Source: Gryllotalpicola protaetiae
Lineage (GTDB): Bacteria; Actinomycetota; Actinomycetes; Actinomycetales; Microbacteriaceae
Reading direction: 5' to 3'
Length of the DNA: 64,000 bases
NCBI RefSeq assembly: GCF_003627055.1
Contig: NZ_CP032624.1
Coordinates: 2,666,001-2,730,000 of the forward strand
Part shown: piece by piece, positions 1 through 8,608 of the stretch
Layout: each line of letters begins with the position of its first letter
How positions within the stretch are numbered: position 1 is the stretch's first letter
The notes under the pieces: generated by a model
The model's input: the letters and a program-made list of their open reading frames with translations, nothing else
What the model was told of the DNA's origin: nothing
Database searches by the model: none
Made by a program: the position numbers and the translations under genes

Positions 1-1017
1 GCGAAGCTTCCTCGCAAGAAGCTGCTGCTGTGGCTGCTCGTCGCCTTCACGGTGGCGACCGTCGCCGCGGCGCTGTCGCCGAACTTCGGCTCGCTGCTCG
101 TCTTCCGCTTCCTGTGCGGACTGCCGCACGGCGCCTACTTCGGCATCGCCTCGCTCGTCGCAGGCGACCTGATGGGCGAGGGCAAGCGCGTGCGCGCCGT
201 CGCGTTCGTCATGACCGGCCTCACGGTCGCGAACATCGTCGGCGTGCCCGCGATCACCTGGGTCGGCGAGACCTACGGCTGGCGGGTCGCCTACCTGTTC
301 GTCGCCGGCCTGTTCGCGCTCACCTTCGTCGCGATCGCCGCGGCGGTGCCGTGGCAGCCGGGCAACCCCGAGCAGACGTTCCGGCGCGAGCTGAGTGCGT
401 TCCGGCATCCGCAGCTCTGGTTCGCACTCGGCATGGGCGCGATCGGGTTCGGGGGGTTCTTCGCGCTGTACACCTACATCGCCCCGCTCGTCACCGACGT
501 CGCGCACCTGCCGCAGCAGCCGTGGGTGCCGCTCGTGCTCGTCGTCTGCGGCCTCGGCATGTTCGTCGGCAACCTCGCCGGCGGTCGCGCGGGCGACTAC
601 TCGGTCAAGCTCACGATCTTCGCGTCGTTCGGCGCCGTGATGGTCTCGCTGGCGTTCACCGGCCTGTTCGCCCGCATCCCCGTGCTGCTCATCATCGGGG
701 TGTTCCTGGTCGGCGCGGCCGCGTCGGCCGTCGCGCCCGCGGTGCAGTCGAGGCTGATGGATGTCGCGCACGACGCCCACTCGATCGCCGCCGCCCTCAA
801 CCACTCGGCGTTCAACATCGGCAACTCGCTCGGCGCCTACCTCGGCGGCGTCGTGATCTCGTTCGGCTTCGGCTACCGCGCGCCGGTCTGGATCGGCCTC
901 GTGCTGACGCTGCTCGGCCTCGTGATCGCGTCGGCGTCGTTCCTCGTCGAGCGCCGCACCGGCCGGCTGCGCGCCCACACGCGGCCCCTCGAGCTGTCGC
1001 TTCCCGCGGTGCGCTGA
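1..1017 (+). CDS. MFS transporter, 5'-truncated by the window
   Basis: The frame is open from the first base and ends with TGA at 1015-1017, giving 338 visible residues. No start is needed inside the window, so the true N-terminus lies upstream. The chain is a run of hydrophobic helices (about ten visible) with short basic loops, as in 12-helix DHA1-type drug/sugar efflux permeases of the AraJ/CmlA kind. Visible features include an early glycine-rich helix with FLCGLPHGAYFG and a C-terminal basic tail. The substrate cannot be told. It acts in the cytoplasmic membrane. A GGATGCC hairpin follows the stop. Confidence 0.8.
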   Translation, partial: AKLPRKKLLLWLLVAFTVATVAAALSPNFGSLLVFRFLCGLPHGAYFGIASLVAGDLMGEGKRVRAVAFVMTGLTVANIVGVPAITWVGETYGWRVAYLFVAGLFALTFVAIAAAVPWQPGNPEQTFRRELSAFRHPQLWFALGMGAIGFGGFFALYTYIAPLVTDVAHLPQQPWVPLVLVVCGLGMFVGNLAGGRAGDYSVKLTIFASFGAVMVSLAFTGLFARIPVLLIIGVFLVGAAASAVAPAVQSRLMDVAHDAHSIAAALNHSAFNIGNSLGAYLGGVVISFGFGYRAPVWIGLVLTLLGLVIASASFLVERRTGRLRAHTRPLELSLPAVR

Positions 1018-1030
1018 CGGTCGGCGAAGA

Positions 1031-1049
1031 CGGATGCCTGAGGCATCCG
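1031..1049. terminator. GGATGCC hairpin after the MFS gene
   Basis: CGGATGCCT and AGGCATCCG form a 9-bp perfect dyad around one base. It lies 13 bases after the MFS stop and just before the promoter of the next gene. There is no T run, so termination is only inferred; the same core recurs at 31575-31603. Confidence 0.4.
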
Positions 1050-1058
1050 TTCACCCGC

Positions 1059-1070
1059 TAGCCTGCCGGT
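1059..1070 (+). promoter_or_regulatory. Leaderless-type -10 box (TAGCCT)
   Basis: TAGCCT at 1059-1064 is followed by six bases and then the GTG start at 1071. Transcription would begin at or next to the start codon. Confidence 0.5.
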
Positions 1071-1727
1071 GTGACCAACGCGACGCCCGGCTGGTACCCG
1101 GACCCCTGGAACCCCTCCGCCCAGCGATTCTGGGACGGCGGGCAGTGGACAGACCACGTGGCGACCGCCAACGCCCAGGCCGTGCGGCAGCGGCTGCCGG
1201 AGGGGGCGCCGATCTACGGCCCGCTCATCTGGATCCTCGCGCTGCTGCCGCTGGTCGGGGGCCTCGCGGTGTGGTTCGTGCACGTCGAGACGGGCCCGTT
1301 CATCGACTACATCAACCAGGTGCAGCAGGCGACGGATGCCGGGCAGACCACACCCGTCGCGCCACCGGACGCGCTGGCGTTCCTCGGCCCGGCCTACTGG
1401 CTGAGCACCGTTCTCGGCTGGGCGTCGATCGCCGCGTCGATCGTGCTCGCGTACTTCGACTGGAAGCGGCTCACGCGTATCGGCGTCGTCCGGCCGTTCC
1501 ACTGGGGCTTCGCGTTCTTCGCGCTCGTCGCCACGATCGGGGTTTACGTGATCGGCCGCAGCGTGATCGTGCGGCGCGTGGCCGCACCGCGCGGGCTCGC
1601 GCCGATCTGGGTCTTCATCGCGGCCTCGGTCGGGTCGCTGATCAGCGTCGGCATCTGGCTGGGCAGCTGGCTCGGGCCGTTCCTGCAGCAGCTCACCGAC
1701 ACGGTCAACAACCTGCCGACCACGTAA
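1071..1727 (+). CDS. DUF2510 domain membrane protein
   Basis: The 218-residue protein opens with the DUF2510 signature: GWYPDP near residue 7, then RFWDGGQWTDH near 18-28. About four membrane helices follow (roughly 50-68, 100-122, 140-160, 180-203). DUF2510 is an actinobacterial N-terminal motif found on many envelope proteins; its biochemical role is not known to me. The GTG start is chosen because the signature begins straight after it and a -10 box sits six bases upstream. It converges on the two-component cluster, with only 12 bases between the stop codons. Confidence 0.85.
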   Translation: MTNATPGWYPDPWNPSAQRFWDGGQWTDHVATANAQAVRQRLPEGAPIYGPLIWILALLPLVGGLAVWFVHVETGPFIDYINQVQQATDAGQTTPVAPPDALAFLGPAYWLSTVLGWASIAASIVLAYFDWKRLTRIGVVRPFHWGFAFFALVATIGVYVIGRSVIVRRVAAPRGLAPIWVFIAASVGSLISVGIWLGSWLGPFLQQLTDTVNNLPTT

Positions 1728-1739
1728 AGGACGAAGCCG

Positions 1740-2387
1740 TCAGTCGTTGTGCAAGAGGATGCCGTCGGCGATGGCGCGCTTGCGCAGCGCGACCTTGGTG
1801 CCCACGTCGAAACCCGCGAGGCGGTACTTCTCGCGGATGCGCTTCAAGTAGCTCTTCGCCGTCTCGTCGCTGATGCCGAGCTTGTAGGCGACCGACTTGA
1901 CCGGCTCGCCCGCGCCGTAGAGCGCCATCACACGGCGCTCCTGCGCAGACAGCTTGGGGCTGGAGCCCTCGGACTCGTTGAGCAGCACCTCGAGCTCGGC
2001 AGACACGAAGGTCTCGCCGCTGAGGGCCGAGCGCACGGCCTCGGCGATCATCGCGGCGTCCTCGCTCTTGACGACGTAGCCGAGCGCGCCGGCCGCGAGA
2101 GCCTCGCGCACCACATTGGGGTCGGAGTACGCGCTCATCAGCACGGTGCGGGCGCCGGCGGTCTTGAGCGCGGACAGCTTCACCGAGACGGGGATGTTGT
2201 CTTTGAGGTCGAGGTCGAGCAGCACGACGTCGACGGGGAACGCCGGGCTCGTGAGCAGCTCGGGCCACGTGGCGACGGCGGAGACGACCTCGATGTCGTC
2301 GGCGGCGTTGCGGATCCACTCGGTCAGCGCGCCGAGGATCATGCGGTGGTCATCGACGATCGCGATCCGAATGGGTTGGCCAGTCAC
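1740..2387 (-). CDS. LuxR/NarL-type response regulator
   Basis: The 215-residue protein has an N-terminal receiver domain (acidic pair DD at 12-13, phospho-acceptor Asp58 in LLDLD, Lys in GYVVK) and a C-terminal LuxR-type helix-turn-helix (about 145-205, with LSAQERRVMALYGAGEPVKS). I start it at GTG 2387 because AGAAGGAAG lies just upstream. An ATG at 2450 would run 41 bases into the preceding gene. It is the last gene of a three-gene minus-strand operon with the kinase at 3573-4766 and a membrane protein at 2410-3576, so it is probably their cognate regulator. The target genes are unknown. Confidence 0.85.
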   Translation of the reverse strand: MTGQPIRIAIVDDHRMILGALTEWIRNAADDIEVVSAVATWPELLTSPAFPVDVVLLDLDLKDNIPVSVKLSALKTAGARTVLMSAYSDPNVVREALAAGALGYVVKSEDAAMIAEAVRSALSGETFVSAELEVLLNESEGSSPKLSAQERRVMALYGAGEPVKSVAYKLGISDETAKSYLKRIREKYRLAGFDVGTKVALRKRAIADGILLHND

Positions 2388-2409
2388 AGCGCTTCCTTCT
2401 CTTGGGATG

Positions 2410-3576
2410 TCAGCGATCGGCGACAACGTCGAGCGCGCAATCGACATCAATTCTCAGAGTGGGACTCTGGAACGAATCCGAATAACGCCCCACTCGGCTG
2501 ATAGCTTGCCATGCCGCCGGGTCGATGCGCCGCTTCGGCACACCGATGAGCTCGAGCGTGATCGCGAGCCGCTGGTTCTGGCCTGCGGCCCCGCTCGACC
2601 GGCGGACGGTCACCGTCAGCGATTGGGCTACCCGCTCGCCGTCGCCCGCAAACATCCAGATGGACGTGAGCAGGCCGTCGCGCTGGTCGGGGGCGAGGCC
2701 GGCTGCGAGGCCTTCCGGGTCGTCGATCGAGGTGATCGACCCGAGCACGGAGGACTCCGTCAGCGCGTGGTACAGCCAGGTCTCGCTCTTGCCCGCCACC
2801 AGATTCATGCGCAGCTGGGTGGCGATGGCGGACGCCTCTTCCGCGATCTCGTCGGGGAGCGGAAGCGTCGTCCGGCCGCTCGCCACGTCGTCGAGCAGCT
2901 TCTCCGCCTGGGCGTCGAGCCGCACCAGCTGCTCGGAGGCGGTCATGCCGAGGCTCGCGCCCGCGCCGCTGGTGGTGCCCTTGGCCTGCGACAGGTCGGA
3001 CTGGAACTCGACCATGTTGCGGAAGGACTGCACGATCGCGACGGCGAGGATCGGCGGGATCACGGCGATCGCGATCGACACGATGCCGGGGGCGAGATCG
3101 AAGGCGTACGCGGTCTTCGCCGTGAGCACGATGTCGGCGACGAGCAGGATGCCGAGGGCGGCGGCCGCCATCAGGATGCTGCGGCCCTTCTGGGTGGTCG
3201 CGAACATCGCGAGGCCGGCGCCGACGCCCATCGCCGCGGTCGGGAACGGGCCCCACACGGACTTGCCGACCTCGCCGAGCACGCCGAAGACGTCGAGCAC
3301 CAGCACGACGGCGAACAGGATGCGGGCGTAGATGTACCAGCTCGGTGGCAGCTGCACGCGCCGGGCCGTACGGAGCTGTGTGAGCGTCACGACCACGATC
3401 AGGATGACCCAGGCGGCGATGTCGAGCGGCAGGACCGCGACGGAGGCGATGTCGGCGATGAAGAACAGGAAGCAGAGCGCGAGGACGACGTTCGCAGCGA
3501 GGTTCAGGCCGCTCGAGAGGCGATCGACGCTCGGGACCGACTCGGCGACGGGCGGGGGCGCGGCGACGTGGCTCAC
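2410..3576 (-). CDS. Kinase-like membrane protein without an ATPase domain
   Basis: This 388-residue protein has about six membrane helices in the first 190 residues. A cytoplasmic half of about 200 residues follows, containing a helical segment (AEKLLDDVASGRTTLPLP) that resembles the linker of NarL-partner kinases. I see no histidine box and no N/G1/G2 ATP-binding motifs, so it should not autophosphorylate. It starts with GTG overlapping the TGA of the kinase gene (GTGA) and ends 22 bases before the response regulator. Translational coupling suggests a stoichiometric partner, perhaps a sensor or accessory subunit. No family name is offered. Confidence 0.7.
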   Translation of the reverse strand: MSHVAAPPPVAESVPSVDRLSSGLNLAANVVLALCFLFFIADIASVAVLPLDIAAWVILIVVVTLTQLRTARRVQLPPSWYIYARILFAVVLVLDVFGVLGEVGKSVWGPFPTAAMGVGAGLAMFATTQKGRSILMAAAALGILLVADIVLTAKTAYAFDLAPGIVSIAIAVIPPILAVAIVQSFRNMVEFQSDLSQAKGTTSGAGASLGMTASEQLVRLDAQAEKLLDDVASGRTTLPLPDEIAEEASAIATQLRMNLVAGKSETWLYHALTESSVLGSITSIDDPEGLAAGLAPDQRDGLLTSIWMFAGDGERVAQSLTVTVRRSSGAAGQNQRLAITLELIGVPKRRIDPAAWQAISRVGRYSDSFQSPTLRIDVDCALDVVADR

Positions 3577-4766
3577 TTCGGGACCTCCAGAACGACGGTC
3601 GTGCCGCTCCCCGGCGCGGAGAACAGGCGGGCGTCGCCGCCGACGTCACGCAGCCGCGCGACGATCGACTCGCTGAAGCCCAGCCGGCCGGGGGCGATCT
3701 GGTCGAGAGAGAAGCCGACGCCGTCGTCCGTCACCATGGCGCGCACGCTCTGGTCGTCGTCTGTGATCGTCACGTGCGCCTCGCCGACGCCCGAGTGCCT
3801 GCGCACGTTCTCGAGGCTCTCCGACAGAGCCAGCAGGAACGCGTCGAGGGTGTCGCTCGGCAGCAGCACCTGGCCCTTGCCGTGCCAGGTCACCTCGAGT
3901 CCCATGCGGCGGAAGCGCTGCTTGACCGACTCGAGGGTGTTGCCGAGGGTGGATTCCTCGACCGGCCGCAGCTTGTACTCGCCGCTCGCCGCGGGGTTCG
4001 GCGTGAATCCCATGCGCAGCTGGCGCAGCAGCGCGGCATCCTCGCCGGCCTGCTCGCGCAGCGACGTCTCGCCGACGCCGACGCCGGAGTGCGCGAGCAG
4101 CGTGAGCGTCGCGAGCACGGTGTCGTGCAGCAGCCGTGCGCCCTGCCGGCGGCGCGCCTCGGTCTCGCTCGCGGCCCGCTCTGCGCGGTAGGCGTCGCTC
4201 ATGTTGGCGATGCGTCGCATCGCCTGCGGCACGATGCGGCCGAGCCAGAGGGCCAGAACCGTGCAGAACACCCAGCCGGCGACGCCGATCGCGATCGTGT
4301 GGAACTTGAACTCGGTGTGGCTGTCGGGAATGACGAGCGCCGCGATCGACGCGAACAGCGTCACCACGTAGAGCACCATGCGCGGTCCCGTCGTCCCGAG
4401 CATGATGCCCACGCCGGCGACCGAGCCGCCCGCGACGACGCCGATGCCGTACGCGGTCGCCGAGTTGGCGACGCTCGGGTCGGCCGTGCCGACGAGAATC
4501 AGTGCCGCGATCGCGAAGGCGTCGATGCCGATGATCCACCAGATGCCGCTCGTGACCCTGAGGTACAGGAACCCGACCAGCGCGACCAGCAGGAGCCCGA
4601 CGACCGTCACCTCGACCCAGGTCGGCTCGATCGCGTAGGGCAGGACGAAGCAGACGATCGCGGTGAGGGTCGTCAGCGCGCCGTAGACGCGCGCGGCGGC
4701 GGCGAGCAGGCGGTCGCGCTCTTTGGAGATCCGATTCATGCGGGGACCCGGGCGATCATTCGACAA
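3573..4766 (-). CDS. Sensor histidine kinase (NarL-partner type)
   Basis: About six N-terminal membrane helices (25-170) are followed by a dimerisation/phospho-acceptor segment with RLLHDTVLATL. A HATPase_c domain then shows the N box (ESLENVRRHSG), a G1 box (DDGVGF) and GSGTTVVLEV near the C-terminus. The first gene of the cluster, it would phosphorylate the regulator at 1740-2387. The longest frame begins with TTG at 4766, overlapping the metX stop by 11 bases; an ATG at 4739 is an alternative, and neither has a clear ribosome site. The overlap suggests read-through from metX. Confidence 0.82.
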   Translation of the reverse strand: MSNDRPGPRMNRISKERDRLLAAAARVYGALTTLTAIVCFVLPYAIEPTWVEVTVVGLLLVALVGFLYLRVTSGIWWIIGIDAFAIAALILVGTADPSVANSATAYGIGVVAGGSVAGVGIMLGTTGPRMVLYVVTLFASIAALVIPDSHTEFKFHTIAIGVAGWVFCTVLALWLGRIVPQAMRRIANMSDAYRAERAASETEARRRQGARLLHDTVLATLTLLAHSGVGVGETSLREQAGEDAALLRQLRMGFTPNPAASGEYKLRPVEESTLGNTLESVKQRFRRMGLEVTWHGKGQVLLPSDTLDAFLLALSESLENVRRHSGVGEAHVTITDDDQSVRAMVTDDGVGFSLDQIAPGRLGFSESIVARLRDVGGDARLFSAPGSGTTVVLEVPK

Positions 4767-5961
4767 GCAGCCGGGTCAGCTGTTCGCCGATGAGCTCGTC
4801 TTCGATGAGGAACCCGTCATGACCGTACTCCGAGCGGATGACGACGGCGTGACCGCCGTCGATGTTCCCCGCGATCCCGGCCGCGATGACCCGCTGGCCC
4901 TCCACGGGGAAGAGGCGGTCGGTGTCGATGCCGACGACGACGGTGCGGGCGGTGATGCGTTCGAGCGCGGCCGCCACGCCGCCGCGGTCGCGGCCGACGT
5001 CGTGCGAGTTCATCGCCTGCACGACGGTGATGTAGCTGTTGGCGTCGAACCGGCGGGTGAAGCGGTTGCCGTGGAAGTCGAGGTACGACTCGACCGCGAA
5101 GCGGCCGCCCGCGCCCAGTGGGTTGATGTCGCTCTGCCAGCTGCGCGCGAAGCGGGCGTTCAGCTCGTCGGGGCTGCGGTAGTTGAGCAGCGCCATCCTG
5201 CGGGCGAGAGCGAGACCGCGATGCGGCCCCTCGCCGTCGGCCGCGTCGTAGTAGTCGCCGCCGTGGAACAGCGGGTCGGTGCGGATCGCCTCGAGCTGCA
5301 CGGAGTTGAGCGCCACCTGGTCGGCTGTCGTCACCGGGGGAGCGGCGATCACCGCGAGCCGCTCGACCCGCTCGGGGTAGCCGACCGCCCACTCGAGCGC
5401 CTTCATGCCGCCCATCGAGCCGCCGATGACGGCCGCCCACTTCGCGATGCCGAGCCTGTCGGCGAACGCCGCCTGCGCGGCCACCTGGTCGCGGATCGTC
5501 GTGAACGGGAAGCGCGCGCCCCACGACTCACCGTCGGGGGCTGCGGATGCGGGGCCCGTCGTGCCCTGGCATCCGCCCAGCATGTTGGGAACGACCACGA
5601 ACCATCTGTCCGTGTCGATCGCCTTCCCCGGGCCGATGATGCCCTGCCACCAGCCCGAGGTCGGATGCCCGTCGCCGGCCTCGCCGACCGCATGGCTGTC
5701 GCCCGTCAGGGCGTGCTCGACGAGCACCGCGTTCGAGGCATCCGCATTCAGCTCGCCCCACGTCTCGTAGGCGATGCGCACGAACGGCAGCGACTGCCCG
5801 CTCTCGAAGCCGAACGCGCCGATCCCCATGAACCGGCGGTTCCCGATCGGGTCGCTCTCGCGCCAGGCGCCCGTTGCGGGCGGCTTGCCGAGGAGCGAGC
5901 GGATCTGCGCGTCGGTGATGAAACTCGACGGCACCGTGTCTTCGGCGGTCTGCCACTCCAT
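4756..5961 (-). CDS. metX: Homoserine O-acetyltransferase
   Basis: MetX transfers acetyl from acetyl-CoA to L-homoserine, the activation step of methionine synthesis. The 401-residue alpha/beta-hydrolase fold protein shows the nucleophile elbow GGSMGG (Ser182), an acidic triad motif IDTDRLFP (346-353) and the catalytic His381 in EYGHDGFL, all normal for the family. Length is typical. The ATG at 5961 has TAGGAT six bases upstream, so the gene can be transcribed alone even though metY lies upstream on the same strand. An intergenic palindrome (5990-6065) separates the two genes. Confidence 0.95.
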   Translation of the reverse strand: MEWQTAEDTVPSSFITDAQIRSLLGKPPATGAWRESDPIGNRRFMGIGAFGFESGQSLPFVRIAYETWGELNADASNAVLVEHALTGDSHAVGEAGDGHPTSGWWQGIIGPGKAIDTDRWFVVVPNMLGGCQGTTGPASAAPDGESWGARFPFTTIRDQVAAQAAFADRLGIAKWAAVIGGSMGGMKALEWAVGYPERVERLAVIAAPPVTTADQVALNSVQLEAIRTDPLFHGGDYYDAADGEGPHRGLALARRMALLNYRSPDELNARFARSWQSDINPLGAGGRFAVESYLDFHGNRFTRRFDANSYITVVQAMNSHDVGRDRGGVAAALERITARTVVVGIDTDRLFPVEGQRVIAAGIAGNIDGGHAVVIRSEYGHDGFLIEDELIGEQLTRLLVE

Positions 5962-5973
5962 AGGGGGATCCTA
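5962..5973 (-). promoter_or_regulatory. Leaderless-type -10 box for metX (TAGGAT)
   Basis: On the minus strand TAGGAT (5973-5968) is separated by six bases from the ATG of metX. No ribosome-binding site is present, in keeping with a leaderless transcript. Confidence 0.5.
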
Positions 5974-5989
5974 TTTGCGCGCCGACGTG

Positions 5990-6065
5990 CTCATCCGCGC
6001 GTTACGGTCGCCACCGCGTGTTGGGTGGCGCCGTAGCGCGCGGATGAGTCCGTATCGCGCGGATG
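5990..6065. repeat. Tripartite intergenic palindrome, family 3
   Basis: A near-perfect inverted repeat of about 25 bp runs from CTCATCCGCGCG at 5990 to CGCGCGGATGAG ending at 6048, through complementary CGCCACC/GGTGGCG near the loop. A third related segment, CCGTATCGCGCGGATG (6050-6065), repeats the right arm. It fills the gap between metY and metX. Function unknown; it could be a transcription attenuator or a dispersed repeat. Confidence 0.65.
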
Positions 6066-6071
6066 CCGGGG

Positions 6072-7400
6072 TCAGGCGTTGCGCGCGGCGAGGGTGACCG
6101 CGCGGGCGGCCGCGAGGCCGATCTCGAGGTCTTCCTTCAGGTCGTCGATGTTCTCGAGACCGACCGAGAGGCGCACGAGGCCCGGGGTGACACCCGTGGT
6201 GAGCTGCTGCTCCGGGGTCAGTTGCGAGTGCGTCGTCGACGCCGGGTGGATCACGAGCGAGCGCACGTCGCCGATGTTCGCCAGGTGGCTGAACAGGTTC
6301 AAGCTGTCGACGAACGCCTTGCCGGCGTCGACGCCGCCCTTGAGCTCGAACGAGAGCACGGCACCCGCGCCCTTCGGCGTGTACTTGTTGGCGGCGGCGT
6401 ACCACGGGCTCGTCGGCAGGCCCGCGTAGTTGACGGTCGCCACGTCGGGGTGGCGCTCGAGGAACTCCGCGATCTCCTGCGCGTTCTGCACGTGGCGCTC
6501 GACCCGCAGCGACAGCGTCTCGAGGCCCTGGATCAAGAGCCACGCCGACAGTGGCGCGATCGCCGAGCCGAGGTCGCGCAGCAGCTGCACGCGCGCCTTG
6601 ATGATGAAGGCGAGGCCGTCGCCGACCGCGTCGGTGTAGACCACGCCGTGGTACGACTCGTCGGGGGTCGTAAGCCCCGGGAACTTGTCGGCGTGCTCCG
6701 ACCACGGGAAGCGCCCGCCGTCGACGATGATGCCGCCGATGGTGGTGCCGTGGCCGCCGAGGAACTTCGTCGCCGAGTGGATGACGATGTCGGCGCCGTG
6801 CTCGATCGGGCGCAGCAGGAACGGGGTGCCGATCGTGTTGTCGACGATGAGCGGCACGCCGTTCGCGTGCGCGATGCCCGCGACGGTCTCGATGTCGAGC
6901 ACGTTGATCTTCGGGTTGCCGATCGTCTCGGCGAAGAACAGCTTCGTGTTCGGGCGCACCGCGCGGCGCCACTCGTCGGGGTCGTCCTGGTCGACGACGA
7001 AGGTCGTCTCGATGCCGAGCTTCGCGAGCGTGTACTTGAACAGGTTGTAGGTGCCGCCGTAGATCGAGCTCGACGAGACGATGTGGTCGCCGGCCTGCGC
7101 GATGTTCAGCACGGCGAAGGTCTCAGCGGCCTGGCCGCTCGCCACGAGCAGGGCGCCGGTGCCCCCCTCGAGCGCGGCGAGGCGCTCTTCGACGACGTTC
7201 TGCGTCGGGTTCTGGATGCGGGTGTAGATGTTGCCGAACTCGGCCAGCGCGAACAGGTTCTTCGCGTGGTCCGAGTCGTTGAACACGTACGAGGTGGTCT
7301 GATAGATCGGCGTCGCGCGGGCGTTCGTCGTCGGGTCGGGCGCGGCGCCCGAGTGGATCTGCTTGGTCTCGAACTTCCACGTGGTGGGATCGGCGGTCAT
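6072..7400 (-). CDS. metY: O-acetylhomoserine sulfhydrylase
   Basis: This PLP enzyme converts O-acetylhomoserine and sulfide to homocysteine, using the product of MetX. The 442-residue protein has the Cys/Met-metabolism PLP fold with substrate/cofactor motifs YTRIQNPTQ (60-68), the Asp of DNTIGTP and the Schiff-base Lys212 in HSATKFLGGHG. Length matches the MetY class (about 430) rather than the shorter MetB class. ATG 7400 is preferred over an upstream frame extension because AAGGAG sits at the right distance. It precedes metX on the same strand. Confidence 0.93.
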   Translation of the reverse strand: MTADPTTWKFETKQIHSGAAPDPTTNARATPIYQTTSYVFNDSDHAKNLFALAEFGNIYTRIQNPTQNVVEERLAALEGGTGALLVASGQAAETFAVLNIAQAGDHIVSSSSIYGGTYNLFKYTLAKLGIETTFVVDQDDPDEWRRAVRPNTKLFFAETIGNPKINVLDIETVAGIAHANGVPLIVDNTIGTPFLLRPIEHGADIVIHSATKFLGGHGTTIGGIIVDGGRFPWSEHADKFPGLTTPDESYHGVVYTDAVGDGLAFIIKARVQLLRDLGSAIAPLSAWLLIQGLETLSLRVERHVQNAQEIAEFLERHPDVATVNYAGLPTSPWYAAANKYTPKGAGAVLSFELKGGVDAGKAFVDSLNLFSHLANIGDVRSLVIHPASTTHSQLTPEQQLTTGVTPGLVRLSVGLENIDDLKEDLEIGLAAARAVTLAARNA

Positions 7401-7437
7401 CGGTGCTCCTTGCGGGATGAGTCTCGGGTTCGCACCG

Positions 7438-7466
7438 AGGCTAGAAGTCAGGCATCCGCCCCGCAA
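7438..7466 (-). promoter_or_regulatory. Promoter of metY with a leader
   Basis: TTGCGG (7466-7461) and TAGCCT (7443-7438) are 17 bases apart on the minus strand. The transcript would have a leader of about 30 nt carrying AAGGAG before ATG 7400. The leader is too short for a SAM riboswitch and I see none. Confidence 0.5.
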
Positions 7467-7484
7467 TCACCGCGACATAACACG

Positions 7485-8570
7485 TCACGCTGGCGCCCGG
7501 CGATGGTGGAACAGCCACCGCGCGCGCGGCTCGACGAGCGGCCGGAACGCGCGTCTGACGAATCTCTGCGACAGCAGCACGGCGACCGCGATCGACAGCA
7601 GGACCATGCCGACGAGCACCGGGACGTTCGAGTTGTCCTCGAGCCAGCCCGACTCGCGGATCGGATAGAGGAAGAACGGATGCAGCAGGTAGATGTACAT
7701 CGTCGCCGAGCCCCACTCGGTGAAGATCGTGTGGCGCCTCGGCACGAGCACGAGCACCGCGAAGGTCATCACGAGCGCGAGGGCGATCACGAGCAGCCGC
7801 ACGAAGCCCGCCCACCACTGGTCGTAGCCGAAGTTCGAGTACTGCTCGTCGAAGAGAAGGAAGCGCCGCACGAGCAGGTCGCGCCACACGTCGATGCCGA
7901 AGTACATGGTGACGCCGGCGGTGACGAGGATGGCGGCCGCGACTCCGCGCACGGGCCACACGACCCGCGGGCGCGCGGCGATCCATCGGCGGGCGTAGTG
8001 GCTGCGGCGGCGCAGCTCCCACCCGAGAACGAAGAACGGCAGCAGGGCCGCGACGCGGGCGAGCGACAGCGTGTCGTCCGCGCTGTTCGCGTAGCCCGAG
8101 ACGAACGAGATCAGCACGCTGATGAGGAACGGGAACTTCAACATTGCGAGATATGGCAGCACCAGGCGCCAGATCGCGAGGGCGATGAGGAACCACAGCG
8201 TCCACTTCGCGCTCGTGTAGTCGAGCGTGAACGGATGCTTCGGCTCGACGGCCCACTGAATGACGATCCAGATCGACTGGAAGATCAGATAGGGCAGCAC
8301 GATGTCGGTCAGCAGCCGCTTGAGCTGCCGCCCGTTCGGTGGCTCGGCCTTCGCGAAATAGCCGCTGACCAGCACCAGGACCGGAACTTGGAAGGTGTAG
8401 ACGAAGAGGTAGAAGGCGTAGGCGACGTCACTCGCCGAGATCAGCTTGAGGGTGGCGTGCCCCATGATCACGAGCGTCACGGCGATCCAGCGCGCGTTGT
8501 CCCAGAAGGGCGTGCGCTTCGTCTTGGCTGTCGGTTGCCGGGTGGTTTCGGTTGCCGTCATCGTCATCAA
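7485..8570 (-). CDS. Acyltransferase 3 family membrane protein
   Basis: About ten membrane helices over 361 residues, opening with FWDNARWIAVTLVIMGH, match the acyltransferase-3/fucose-4-O-acetylase-like family (COG3594 type). These enzymes move acetyl or other acyl groups onto cell-surface sugars; the conserved His of the first helix (MGH) is present. The frame can begin at TTG 8570, or at in-frame ATGs at 8567 or 8561. TACCGT lies just upstream. It is divergent from the SDR at 8609. The substrate is not visible from sequence. Confidence 0.8.
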   Translation of the reverse strand: MMTMTATETTRQPTAKTKRTPFWDNARWIAVTLVIMGHATLKLISASDVAYAFYLFVYTFQVPVLVLVSGYFAKAEPPNGRQLKRLLTDIVLPYLIFQSIWIVIQWAVEPKHPFTLDYTSAKWTLWFLIALAIWRLVLPYLAMLKFPFLISVLISFVSGYANSADDTLSLARVAALLPFFVLGWELRRRSHYARRWIAARPRVVWPVRGVAAAILVTAGVTMYFGIDVWRDLLVRRFLLFDEQYSNFGYDQWWAGFVRLLVIALALVMTFAVLVLVPRRHTIFTEWGSATMYIYLLHPFFLYPIRESGWLEDNSNVPVLVGMVLLSIAVAVLLSQRFVRRAFRPLVEPRARWLFHHRRAPA

Positions 8571-8596
8571 CGGTACGGTGCCCGCTTTGGAGCCTC

Positions 8597-8608
8597 CACA
8601 ATTGAGCT
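8597..8608 (+). promoter_or_regulatory. Leaderless-type -10 box (CACAAT)
   Basis: CACAAT at 8597-8602 is followed by six bases and ATG 8609. The same hexamer and spacing is found before 53049. Confidence 0.4.

Noticed and set aside
2116-4191. A 691-codon plus-strand reading frame
   Set aside because: Antisense to the three genes of the two-component cluster, whose coding is clear.
7401-7484. SAM riboswitch before metY
   Set aside because: The leader is only about 30-80 bases and lacks the multi-helix core; only a promoter and ribosome site are visible.
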